The notes under the pieces are model-generated. The model saw only the letters and a program-made list of their open reading frames with translations, did not search any database and was not told the origin of the DNA. From a bacterium (GTDB lineage Bacteria; Patescibacteriota; Minisyncoccia; Phycocordibacterales; UBA9973), in the NCBI GenBank assembly GCA_021813175.1, contig JAKALJ010000017.1, positions 1 to 12,659 of the forward strand: a stretch of 12,659 nt of DNA, read 5' to 3'. The position numbers were made by a program, and so were the translations under genes. Every line of letters starts with the position of its first letter. The first letter of the stretch is position 1. Shown piece after piece: positions 1 to 6,560 of the stretch.

Positions 1-35
1 ATATTAAACGGGAAAAAGAATAGAGATTTTTGAGC

Positions 36-635
36 TCACTTTCCGTTATTGTTCCCTTTAGATTTGAGGAGTATCTCGTCCACGATGCCGTATTTTTTGG
101 CTTCGTCCGCGTCCATAAAGAAGTCGCGCTCCACATCCTTTTCTATCTGAGCCATGGGCCGGCCCGTGTTTTTAGCAAGCATCTTGTTCAGATTATCTTT
201 GGTTTTCAAAATATGCTTGGCGGTGATGGCGATGTCGGAGGCCTGGCCTTCCACTCCGCCGAGGGGCTGGTGGATCATCACTTCGGCGTTCGGCAGAATG
301 TATCTCTTGCCCTTTTTGCCGGAAGACAAGATGATGGCGGCTCCGGAGGCGGCCAGGCCAACGCAGAAAGTGGACACATCCGGACGGACATGGTTAATAG
401 TGTCAACTATTGCCAAAGTGGAGGTGACGGAACCACCCGGGGAGTTTATGTAAAAGAAAATATCCTTTTTGGGGTCTTCCGATTCAAGGAAAAGCAATTG
501 GGCAATCACGATATTTGCCACATTGTCGTCTATCGGCCCGGCTAAAAATATAATGCGCTCGCGCAAAAGGCGGGAATATATATCATAAGCCCGCTCGCCG
601 AACTGGGATTTTTCTATGACTGTGGGAATTAGCAT
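36..635 (-). CDS. clpP: ATP-dependent Clp protease proteolytic subunit
   Basis: Serine peptidase of family S14. It forms the tetradecameric barrel that degrades proteins fed to it by an AAA+ unfoldase (ClpX or ClpC) in the cytoplasm. The 199-residue length is normal. The catalytic triad is visible: Ser97 in GLAASGAA, His122 in VMIHQPLGG and Asp171 in ERDFFMDADEA. The NSPGGSV motif (64-70) of the family is also present. There is no long propeptide; the protein starts MLIPTVIEKSQFGERAYDIY, so the start at 635 fits the family. No Shine-Dalgarno is visible before the ATG. The gene lies 45 nt downstream of tig on the same strand, the conserved tig-clpP arrangement, so co-transcription is likely. 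A clpX would be expected further downstream but lies outside the window. Identity is near certain. Confidence 0.97.
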   Translation of the reverse strand: MLIPTVIEKSQFGERAYDIYSRLLRERIIFLAGPIDDNVANIVIAQLLFLESEDPKKDIFFYINSPGGSVTSTLAIVDTINHVRPDVSTFCVGLAASGAAIILSSGKKGKRYILPNAEVMIHQPLGGVEGQASDIAITAKHILKTKDNLNKMLAKNTGRPMAQIEKDVERDFFMDADEAKKYGIVDEILLKSKGNNNGK

Positions 636-680
636 AACAGTATCATAGCATTTTAAAAAAGATTTTGGAAGAAGGCGATT

Positions 681-1769
681 CTATTGTTTTTCCAAAAATT
701 GGAAGATTTTTTCGTTGGAGAGGACGTTTTCGGCGTGCATTCGGGCGCGTTCCGGGTCGGCATCCTTGTAATGCTCCAGTATGTGCGCCACTTCATCGGC
801 CACCTCTTTTTCGTCCGGAACGATTTTTTCCATTTCGGCGATCTTGTGCAGGATAAGGGACAATTTCGCCTTCTTTTCCGCCTCCGGAAGAAAATCTTTT
901 TCCAATTCTTCCCGGGTTTTTTTTATGTGCGCGAGATAATCTTCAAATTTTAATCCCATAGCGCTAATATCCGATTGCATGCGGTAAATGATTTTTTGAA
1001 GCTCCGCCTGTCTCAGAATTTCCGGGATATCAACTTCGGTCTTTTGCATGATATTTTCCATAATTTTCAAGCGGACTTTCTCTCTTTTCTGATTTTCTTT
1101 TTCCAGCTTGATGTTCTGGCGCAACTTTGTTTTAAAATCCCCGACGTCCTTAAAAGGACCGAGGGAACGTACAAATTCGTCGTTGAATTCCGGCAAATTT
1201 TCACTGGCTGTCGGCTTTTCTTCTTCTTTTTCTTCTTTCTGGCCGTCTGTCGCTTGGCGGGGGACGCTATCTTTTATGTTTATCTTCGGTCCGCGGGATT
1301 TGCGGATATCCAAAATAGTGTCTTCTATCTCTTGGTCTGTTACTTCAACATCCTTCGCGCCTTTTGCTTCATCCGCGACTGTTTCCCCCGCGATTTTTTT
1401 ATAGTCTGGCAGTTTTACTTCCGGCAGAACCGCTGTTTTTATTTTGAATCCGAGCGGATTCTTGCGGGCCAGCTTCAGGATGGAAATCTCCGGCCGGCCG
1501 ATGGCGTCAAGTTTGTTTTCTTCCAAAATTTTTGGGTAACTGTCTGACAGGGCCAATTCTGCCGCCTCTTCCAGCACTTTCATCTCGCCGATATTGGCGA
1601 GCAATATGTTTTCCGGCGCCTTGCCCTTACGGAAACCGGAGATCTCTATGTTTTCTCCGAGCTTGGCCAGAGCCCTCGGAAAATATGTCTCAAAATCTTC
1701 CGCCGAAAGCTCACCCTCTATTTGCACCTCGCTCTTCGGCAGTTTTTTTATGTTTATCTTTATGGGCAT
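681..1769 (-). CDS. tig: Trigger factor chaperone lacking the PPIase domain
   Basis: Ribosome-associated chaperone that binds nascent chains at the exit tunnel. The N-terminal ribosome-binding domain (about 1-115) carries the signature GFRKGKAP at 45-52. The C-terminal helical substrate-cradling domain (about 195-362) is recognisable from NLPEFNDEFVRSLG onward. The FKBP-type prolyl isomerase domain, normally about 100 residues between these parts (E. coli protein about 432 residues), is missing. It is replaced by a short charged linker (about 165-190, rich in Lys and Glu), giving 362 residues. Start: ATG at 1769 gives MPIKINIKKL, the usual beginning. No Shine-Dalgarno is seen, but TATAAA lies 8 nt upstream, so the message may be nearly leaderless. 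It probably forms a transcription unit with clpP downstream. Confidence 0.94.
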   Translation of the reverse strand: MPIKINIKKLPKSEVQIEGELSAEDFETYFPRALAKLGENIEISGFRKGKAPENILLANIGEMKVLEEAAELALSDSYPKILEENKLDAIGRPEISILKLARKNPLGFKIKTAVLPEVKLPDYKKIAGETVADEAKGAKDVEVTDQEIEDTILDIRKSRGPKINIKDSVPRQATDGQKEEKEEEKPTASENLPEFNDEFVRSLGPFKDVGDFKTKLRQNIKLEKENQKREKVRLKIMENIMQKTEVDIPEILRQAELQKIIYRMQSDISAMGLKFEDYLAHIKKTREELEKDFLPEAEKKAKLSLILHKIAEMEKIVPDEKEVADEVAHILEHYKDADPERARMHAENVLSNEKIFQFLEKQ

Positions 1770-1777
1770 GCGCCCAC

Positions 1778-1804
1778 TTTATACTAAACGCCCGAATTTT
1801 TCAA
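1778..1804 (-). promoter_or_regulatory. Candidate promoter of tig, possibly giving a leaderless mRNA
   Basis: On the minus strand TTGAAA (1799-1804) and TATAAA (1778-1783) are separated by 15 bp, shorter than the ideal 17. The -10-like box ends only 8 nt before the tig ATG, so a start site at the usual distance would leave a leader of a few nucleotides at most. The spacing is imperfect, so this is tentative. Confidence 0.35.
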
Positions 1805-1815
1805 ACCTAGAAGAG

Positions 1816-1847
1816 AAAGGAAGCAAAAGGAAGCCCTTCTTCCTTTT
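1816..1847. repeat. Copy 1 of the AAAGGAAGCC intergenic repeat (tandem pair plus hairpin)
   Basis: Two direct copies, AAAGGAAGC (1816-1824) and AAAAGGAAGCCC (1825-1836), run into an inverted copy. The block AGGAAGCCCTTCTTCC (1828-1843) matches 11413-11428 at 15 of 16 bases, so this is the same element as the one after the giant plus-strand gene. It lies between tig and the small membrane-protein gene. Confidence 0.7.
1825..1847 (-). terminator. Hairpin terminator after the 107-residue membrane protein gene
   Basis: Perfect 9-bp stem AAAAGGAAG / CTTCCTTTT with a 5-nt loop (1834-1838), starting 2 nt past the stop codon of the upstream minus-strand gene. Read on the minus strand the stem is followed by further T-rich sequence, as in an intrinsic terminator. 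It is built from the intergenic repeat motif. Confidence 0.6.
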
Positions 1848-1849
1848 TG

Positions 1850-2173
1850 TTACTGTAATCCCTGATCGGCGGAGTTTATGCCGCTATCGGTGGCGTTTAA
1901 GTCTGTTTGAATGCTGTCCAAATTGTCTGAAGAGGAGAGTGTCGAGGCAGGATTTGCGCTCGACTCAGCTTGTGCAGAGGGCTGGGGCGCCGCGGTATTA
2001 TTTCCTTTGCTTTTTCCAATAACGAAAATCGCTCCCAACACCAGGATAATAATTATGATGATGGATCCGATAAGCGCCCCTTTTGACGTTTTTTCAGCCC
2101 GAAGACCGCCGGATATTTGGTCAGGTAAAGAAAATTCCCGCGTATCGTTTTGGTTTTGGTTGTTTGAGTCCAT
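1850..2173 (-). CDS. Small single-pass membrane protein, function unknown
   Basis: A 107-residue protein not assignable to a named family. Residues 1-32 are polar and end in a short basic stretch (KTSK at 28-31). One transmembrane helix follows at about 33-53, very rich in Ile and Val. The rest (54-107) is low-complexity, rich in Ser, Ala, Asp and Gln, ending in NLDSIQTDLNATDSG with regularly spaced Leu/Ile. Positive charge before the helix suggests the N-terminus is inside and the tail outside. The protein is of a general type (one helix plus a short acidic extracellular tail) that I associate with Parcubacteria, from memory only. It lies 65 nt downstream of the secreted helical protein gene on the same strand with no clear terminator between them, so the two may be co-transcribed. 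No Shine-Dalgarno is visible. Confidence 0.75.
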   Translation of the reverse strand: MDSNNQNQNDTREFSLPDQISGGLRAEKTSKGALIGSIIIIIILVLGAIFVIGKSKGNNTAAPQPSAQAESSANPASTLSSSDNLDSIQTDLNATDSGINSADQGLQ

Positions 2174-2238
2174 GTTTTTTCGTTTTTATGTGTTTTGCCT
2201 CAAGACGTGTCCTATAATTTTCTAAATTTTATTTAATT

Positions 2239-2877
2239 TCAAAGTTTTGTTTTTAGTCCCAAGACTGCTTCTATCAAGTATTTATGCGTTTCTTTCAGCG
2301 AGTCCTTCATGGAAACGACGCTCCTTTTTATGTCTTGGAAAGAGGCATTGGCTTCAACCTTGACTTTGATTTCAGCCAAGAAATTCTTTGCGGCGACGAT
2401 ATCCGCCTCCGCTTTAGACACCAGCGCTTCTTCCGCAGATACATCCAGCCCCTTTTGTTTCATCTTTTCCGCCCGGCTCTTGATCCTCCCGACAATCTGG
2501 GAAAAATCATCGATTAGCAGAGAAAAGCGATCGATCATCTTTTCCCGCACCAAAACACGAACGGCCTCCTTCTTCGGTTTCTCCCCGTTTGCTATGTCCA
2601 ATTTTACCTCCTTTCTTATTTTTTGGCCAAGAGATTCCCCGTTGCTCGCGGCTCTCTCTTTTACCTGGGGGAGATTTACCCGAAGTTGCGCGTTCAGTCC
2701 GGCGCCTGCTTTCACGCCATTTTTTCCGCTCCCAAAATTGTCATATTTCACTTCCGAAGACGTGCCGGCGCTTCCCGAACCGGAAACTCCGCTCTGGGCG
2801 AAAACGGGCACACCGCCATAAGACAGAGCCACGGACACCGCCAACAGGAAGCTCCCAAATTTAGAGAATCTTTTCAT
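2239..2877 (-). CDS. Secreted helical (coiled-coil-like) protein, function unknown
   Basis: A 212-residue exported protein. Residues 1-27 form a signal peptide (basic MKRFSKF, hydrophobic core to about 24, likely cleavage after VFA). A Gly/Ser-rich linker (29-62) follows. From about 70 to 212 the sequence is charged and predicted helical, with heptad-like spacing and no obvious catalytic motif, e.g. EKMIDRFSLLIDDFSQIVGR (112-131). Similar signal-peptide plus helical-bundle proteins are common in Parcubacteria, but I cannot name a family. The start is fixed by the signal peptide. No Shine-Dalgarno is visible, and a strong terminator-like hairpin ends 14 nt upstream of the ATG, leaving no room for a normal promoter. 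Confidence 0.78.
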   Translation of the reverse strand: MKRFSKFGSFLLAVSVALSYGGVPVFAQSGVSGSGSAGTSSEVKYDNFGSGKNGVKAGAGLNAQLRVNLPQVKERAASNGESLGQKIRKEVKLDIANGEKPKKEAVRVLVREKMIDRFSLLIDDFSQIVGRIKSRAEKMKQKGLDVSAEEALVSKAEADIVAAKNFLAEIKVKVEANASFQDIKRSVVSMKDSLKETHKYLIEAVLGLKTKL

Positions 2878-2891
2878 ACACTATTGAGACG

Positions 2892-2927
2892 AAAAAGAGC
2901 GTCAGGTTCTTACAGAACCTGACGCTC
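2892..2927 (-). terminator. Strong intrinsic terminator (or attenuator) between hppA and the helical secreted protein
   Basis: Perfect 14-bp inverted repeat: arms 2897-2910 (GAGCGTCAGGTTCT) and 2914-2927, with a TAC loop. On the minus strand it is followed by TTTTT (2896-2892), the classic intrinsic terminator layout. It ends transcription coming from hppA. It is only 14 nt from the next start codon, so it could also control that gene. Confidence 0.85.
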
Positions 2928-2934
2928 CCAGAAA

Positions 2935-2964
2935 GGGAAAGGCTTCCTAAAGGAAGCCTTTCCC
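2935..2964. repeat. Copy 2 of the AAAGGAAGCC repeat, inverted as a hairpin
   Basis: Near-perfect palindrome: arms 2935-2948 (GGGAAAGGCTTCCT) and 2951-2964 (AGGAAGCCTTTCCC) around AA; effectively a 13-bp stem with a TAAA loop. It contains the exact 12-mer AAAGGAAGCCTT (2949-2960) and an inverted near-copy. It sits just after the hppA stop codon, directly before the 2892-2927 terminator in the direction of transcription. It has no T-tract of its own on the minus strand. Confidence 0.75.
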
Positions 2965-2969
2965 GGGGT

Positions 2970-4991
2970 CTAGACCAGAAAAGCCACCAAAAGCAGGGCA
3001 ATGATGTTCAAGATTTTAATCATGGGGTTTATGGCCGGACCGGCGGTGTCTTTATACGGGTCGCCCACCGTATCGCCGGTAATCGCGGCTTTATGCGCCT
3101 CACTGCCTTTTCCGCCATGATTTCCTTCCTCAATATGTTTCTTGGCATTATCCCAAGCCCCGCCGCCGCTTGTCATGGATATAGCCAAGAAAAGACCGGT
3201 GATGATAGAACCCACCAATAGTCCTCCCAGAGCCACCGGTCCCAAGAGAAATCCGACAATGATTGGAGCCAATACCGGAATGAGAGCCGGGGCTATCATT
3301 TGTTTGATTGCTTCTTTGGTCACAATGTCCACACATCTGCCATATTCAGGCTTCGCTTCCCCAGTCATAATTCCTTTGATTTCCCGAAATTGACGGCGTA
3401 CTTCCTCCACCACCTTTCCGGCCGCTTTGCCCACGGATTCCATGGAAAGAGCGGCAAAATAATAGGGAAGCAGACCCCCGATGAAAAGGCCCACGATTAT
3501 TCTCGGGTCGCTTAAATCAAAAGGCAGAACTTGTCCGGTGATAGACCGAATCTCTTCGGTATACGCACTGAAAAGCACTAAGGCGGCTAAAGCAGCGGAA
3601 CCAATAGCATACCCTTTGGTAACGGCCTTGGTGGTGTTTCCCACCGCGTCCAATGGATCGGTAACTTTTCGCACATCTTCGGGCATACTCGACATTTCCG
3701 CAATGCCTCCGGCATTGTCAGTAATAGGTCCATAGGCGTCAATAGCCACGATGATTCCAGCCATGGAAAGCATAGCCATAGCCGCCACGGCGATACCGTA
3801 AAGCCCGCTTGCGTAATATGCGATCAAGATACCCAGCACTATAGTGATGAGCGGCCAAGCGGTTGCCTTCATAGAAATTGCCAATCCCTGGATTATGTTT
3901 GTTCCGTGTCCGGAGGTAGAAGCCCAGGCGATGGATTTTACCGGTTTGTATTTAGTGGAAGTGTAATATTCGGTAATGGCTACCAGGGCGCCGGTTACCA
4001 AAAGTCCCACCAGAGCGGAGAGGAACAAGCGATTGATGCTATACCCGCTTCCGAGGCCGGTCATAAGCCAAGAGGTGAGAGGATAAAAAGCGATAGCCGC
4101 CAAGATTCCCGATACAATTAATCCTTTATATAATGCCCCCATAATGTTTACTTTCTTTTTTGCCTCTACGCTTCTTTTGGAAAGCCGGACAAACCAGGTG
4201 CCGACGATGGAGGCGAGAATGGAAACTCCTCCGATAGCCAAGGGATAAACAATGGCTCCCGGATTGCCCGCGAATAAGAGAGACCCGAGGAGCATGGTGG
4301 CCACGGAAGTTACCGCGTAAGTTTCAAAAAGGTCCGCCGCCATGCCGGCGCAGTCCCCAACGTTGTCCCCGACGTTGTCTGCGATGACCGCCGGATTGCG
4401 CGGATCATCTTCAGGGATTCCGGCTTCCACTTTGCCCACAAGGTCGGCGCCAACATCGGCCGCCTTGGTGAAAATGCCTCCGCCCAAGCGGGCAAAAACG
4501 GAAATGAGCGAGGCGCCGAAACCCAAACCGACCAGGGCTTTTACATCGCCGGTAATGGCGTAAAGCCCGGCTACCCCGAGAAGAGCTAATCCTGCTACCA
4601 GAAGTCCCGTAACCGTGCCTCCGGAAAAAGCTACTCCCAGGGCGCTCCTGATTCCCTCTCTGGCCGCTTCGGCGGTTCTGGTATTAGCTCGCACGGACAC
4701 GTTCATGCCGATATATCCAGCCAAGGCGGACAATACCGCGCCGAGCACGAATCCGATGGCGGTGACAAAACCCAAAGTGAAGAACAAAATCAAAAAGATA
4801 ATCGCGCCGATCACCCCCACCGTTTTATATTGCCTATTTAGATAAGCCTTAGCTCCTTCCCGGATGGCTCCGGCAATTTCTTGCATCTTCTGGTTGCCCG
4901 GATTTTTTTTCAAAACTTTTTTTGCCAAAAACAATCCGTATAAAATAGACACGGCCGAGCACCCAATTGCGAACAAAAGAAACGTATTCAT
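2970..4991 (-). CDS. hppA: Membrane-bound proton-translocating pyrophosphatase, K+-independent type
   Basis: Integral membrane pyrophosphatase that couples PPi hydrolysis to ion pumping across the cytoplasmic membrane. Length 673 residues, typical, with many hydrophobic helices. Substrate-binding motifs are intact: GADLVGKVE (181-189), PEDDPRNPAVIADNVGDNVG (193-212), DAYGPITDNAGGIAEM (418-433) and the C-terminal GDTVGDPYKDTAGPAINP (639-656). GNTTKA (451-456) carries Lys455 where K+-dependent enzymes have Ala (GNTTAA); by family knowledge this marks the K+-independent, H+-pumping class. Start: ATG at 4991 gives MNTFLLFAIG, the first membrane helix; no Shine-Dalgarno is visible. It follows nusA by 40 nt with no terminator between, so transcription from the nusA promoter is plausible. 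Two hairpins close the unit downstream. Confidence 0.97.
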   Translation of the reverse strand: MNTFLLFAIGCSAVSILYGLFLAKKVLKKNPGNQKMQEIAGAIREGAKAYLNRQYKTVGVIGAIIFLILFFTLGFVTAIGFVLGAVLSALAGYIGMNVSVRANTRTAEAAREGIRSALGVAFSGGTVTGLLVAGLALLGVAGLYAITGDVKALVGLGFGASLISVFARLGGGIFTKAADVGADLVGKVEAGIPEDDPRNPAVIADNVGDNVGDCAGMAADLFETYAVTSVATMLLGSLLFAGNPGAIVYPLAIGGVSILASIVGTWFVRLSKRSVEAKKKVNIMGALYKGLIVSGILAAIAFYPLTSWLMTGLGSGYSINRLFLSALVGLLVTGALVAITEYYTSTKYKPVKSIAWASTSGHGTNIIQGLAISMKATAWPLITIVLGILIAYYASGLYGIAVAAMAMLSMAGIIVAIDAYGPITDNAGGIAEMSSMPEDVRKVTDPLDAVGNTTKAVTKGYAIGSAALAALVLFSAYTEEIRSITGQVLPFDLSDPRIIVGLFIGGLLPYYFAALSMESVGKAAGKVVEEVRRQFREIKGIMTGEAKPEYGRCVDIVTKEAIKQMIAPALIPVLAPIIVGFLLGPVALGGLLVGSIITGLFLAISMTSGGGAWDNAKKHIEEGNHGGKGSEAHKAAITGDTVGDPYKDTAGPAINPMIKILNIIALLLVAFLV

Positions 4992-5031
4992 ATTATTTCT
5001 TGTTATTTATTGTTAGCTGATAATTTTTTAA

Positions 5032-6309
5032 TTATTTTTCCGCTTCTATATTCTCCTCCTTTTCTTCTTTCGCATCAAGCATTTCTTTTTCTTCTTTTTC
5101 TCCTTCCACTGTCTTTTCTTCGGAAACTGCTTCCGCTTCTTCTTTCGCTTTCACTTTCTCCTCCGATTGGTCCGAAGAAATTATTTCCCCGCTTCCGTCG
5201 CCTTTAATGTCTATGCGCCATAAAGTAAGTTTGGCCGCCAGGCGCACGTTCTGCCCCCCCTTGCCGATAGCCAGGGAAAGTTCGTTTTCGGGCACTTCCA
5301 CCAGGGCCTTATGTTCTTCTTCATTGATTTTAACAGACAGAGCTTTGGCCGGAGAGAGGGAATTACTAATGAAAGTTTTCGGGTCTTCGGACCAAGGGAT
5401 GATATCTATCTTTTCTCCGGAAAGTTCTTGAGACACGGTGTTTACTCTGGTTCCTTTTTGTCCCACACAAGAACCAACCGGATCAATATGCTCATCAAGA
5501 GAGAAGACGGCAATTTTAGAACGAGATCCCGCTTCCCGAGCCACAGCTTTAATCTCTACCGTTCCGTTCTCCACTTCCGGCGCTTCAATACTGAAAAGTT
5601 TTTCCAAAAATTTCGGATGGGTGCGGGACAAACGCAAGCAGATTCCCCGTGGAGTATCCTCCACGGAGTATAAGTATGCTTTTATTCTCTGTCCGCGCTC
5701 AAAATATTCCCTCGGAATCTGTTCCTCGGGGGGCAAAATACCCACCGCTCGGTTCAAATCCACGTAGATATTTCCGCGTTCCATTTTCTGCACTATGCCG
5801 GAGAGGACTTCTCCCTCTTTTCCGCCATATTCGTCTAAAATGGAAGAACGCTCCGCTTCACGGATGCGCTGGATGATCACTTGCTTGGCGGTCTGGGCGG
5901 CGATGCGGCCATAGTCGTCTTTGTTTTCCAGCGGAAAAATCATTTCGTCGTAGAGTTCCGCGTCTTTCTTCATTCGGCGCGCGTCCTCCAACAGAATATG
6001 ATGCTCGGAATTAAACCGTACCCGTTCATCCCCATCTTCCTTTATTGAATATTCCTCTTCTTTCTCTTCTTTTGCTTCTTCTCCCATTTTGGCGATGGAT
6101 TCGTCCACCACTATCTTTACTTGATAGAACTCCGCCAGGCCGGTATCCGGGTCGAACTTTGCTCGGATGATCTGTCCTTTCTTGCCGTAATCTTTCTTGT
6201 AGGCGGCGGCCATTGCCTGCTCGATGGCGTCCAGGATTTTTTCTTTCGGAATTCTTCTTTCCGCCTCCAATTGTTCGAGCGCGCTCTTGAATGTCTTGAT
6301 GTCTAACAT
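5032..6309 (-). CDS. nusA: Transcription termination/antitermination factor NusA
   Basis: RNA polymerase-associated factor acting in pausing, intrinsic termination and antitermination. With the ATG at 6309 (MLDIKTFKSALEQLEAERRI) it has 425 residues. Domains in order: N-terminal RNAP-binding domain (1-160) with an acidic insert of Glu/Lys at about 76-94; S1 domain (165-230); KH1 (231-308) with GQKG at 283-286; KH2 (309-370) with GKGG at 349-352; then a Glu/Lys-rich tail (371-425) in place of the AR repeats found in E. coli. An ATG at 6324 (MADNIM...) is the alternative start. The reading frame stays open to 6456, but that part does not look like NusA. The usual neighbours rimP and infB are absent; the gene is first in its strand block, followed by hppA. 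A terminator-like hairpin lies in the leader. Confidence 0.95.
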   Translation of the reverse strand: MLDIKTFKSALEQLEAERRIPKEKILDAIEQAMAAAYKKDYGKKGQIIRAKFDPDTGLAEFYQVKIVVDESIAKMGEEAKEEKEEEYSIKEDGDERVRFNSEHHILLEDARRMKKDAELYDEMIFPLENKDDYGRIAAQTAKQVIIQRIREAERSSILDEYGGKEGEVLSGIVQKMERGNIYVDLNRAVGILPPEEQIPREYFERGQRIKAYLYSVEDTPRGICLRLSRTHPKFLEKLFSIEAPEVENGTVEIKAVAREAGSRSKIAVFSLDEHIDPVGSCVGQKGTRVNTVSQELSGEKIDIIPWSEDPKTFISNSLSPAKALSVKINEEEHKALVEVPENELSLAIGKGGQNVRLAAKLTLWRIDIKGDGSGEIISSDQSEEKVKAKEEAEAVSEEKTVEGEKEEKEMLDAKEEKEENIEAEK

Positions 6310-6315
6310 GATATT

Positions 6316-6333
6316 ATCCGCCATTCGGCGGAT
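6316..6333 (-). promoter_or_regulatory. Small hairpin over the nusA translation start region
   Basis: Seven-base arms ATCCGCC (6316-6322) and GGCGGAT (6327-6333) around 4 nt. In the nusA mRNA this places GGCGGA, the only weakly Shine-Dalgarno-like stretch before the ATG at 6309, inside a stem 6 nt from the start. The alternative ATG at 6324 falls in the loop. Confidence 0.35.
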
Positions 6334-6346
6334 GTTACTTTTAACT

Positions 6347-6373
6347 AAAAAAAGCCCCGAGTGACAGGACTTT
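6347..6373 (-). terminator. Terminator-like hairpin in the nusA leader
   Basis: On the minus strand AAAGTCC (6373-6367) can pair with GGGCTTT (6357-6351), a 7-bp stem with one G-U pair, followed by a T-tract that continues to 6347. It lies between the candidate promoter and the nusA start, where an attenuator would sit. The stem is modest. Confidence 0.45.
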
Positions 6374-6384
6374 CGTATGGATAG

Positions 6385-6413
6385 AATGTAGCACAAGAGA
6401 TGACAAAAAGCAA
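6385..6413 (-). promoter_or_regulatory. Candidate nusA promoter
   Basis: On the minus strand TTGCTT (6413-6408) and TACATT (6390-6385) are separated by exactly 17 bp. Each box matches the sigma70 consensus at 4 of 6 positions. The start of transcription would fall just upstream of the leader hairpin at 6347-6373. Confidence 0.35.
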
Positions 6414-6422
6414 TACCACGTA

Positions 6423-6466
6423 AAAGGAAGCCTTGACCCGATGAACATCGGGTCAAGGCTTCCTTT
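6423..6466. repeat. Copy 3 of the AAAGGAAGCC repeat: 21-bp perfect hairpin between divergent genes
   Basis: Arms 6423-6443 and 6446-6466 are perfect reverse complements over 21 bases with AA between (a GAAC tetraloop on 20 bp in practice). The outer ends are the 12-mer AAAGGAAGCCTT and its exact inverse; the inner part is GACCCGATG and its inverse. It lies between nusA (minus) and the giant gene (plus), so it is not downstream of either and is unlikely to be their terminator. Confidence 0.8.
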
Positions 6467-6480
6467 ATCTCTCGGCCTAG

Positions 6481-6489
6481 TTATCCACA
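6481..6489 (+). promoter_or_regulatory. DnaA-box consensus sequence
   Basis: TTATCCACA, an exact match to the classic DnaA box, lies in the divergent gap just upstream of the giant gene's promoter region. Close relatives lie at 11483-11491 (TGTGGAAAA, reverse orientation) and 11546-11554 (TTATCCACT). A single site cannot be called an origin. Confidence 0.35.
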
Positions 6490-6518
6490 TCCTCGTATCT
6501 TCCAGACGGCAAAGATTG

Positions 6519-6546
6519 TATAATAAGGAATTATTGATACTATAAT
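6519..6546 (+). promoter_or_regulatory. Two TATAAT boxes upstream of the giant secreted protein gene
   Basis: Exact TATAAT hexamers occur at 6519-6524 and 6541-6546. Neither has a good -35; TTGTAT (6516-6521) is 19 bp before the second. The second box ends 14 nt before the ATG, which would give a very short leader. No Shine-Dalgarno precedes the ATG. Confidence 0.4.
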
Positions 6547-6560
6547 TATTTATATTTACC

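Noticed and set aside
30..1547. Long plus-strand open frames opposite clpP and tig (e.g. 30-545, 975-1547)
   Set aside because: They are antisense to two confidently identified genes, show no family motifs and have Phe-rich, low-plausibility translations.
6310..6456. Upstream extension of nusA to 6456
   Set aside because: The extra 49 residues are Cys-rich and unlike NusA, overlap the 21-bp hairpin and the candidate promoter, and the family normally starts at MLDIKTF.
6423..6466. CRISPR repeat or insertion-sequence end
   Set aside because: There are no regularly spaced repeats and spacers, and no transposase or cas gene in the window.
6307..6560. Replication origin
   Set aside because: Only one exact DnaA box, no box cluster and no dnaA or dnaN nearby; strand divergence alone is not enough.
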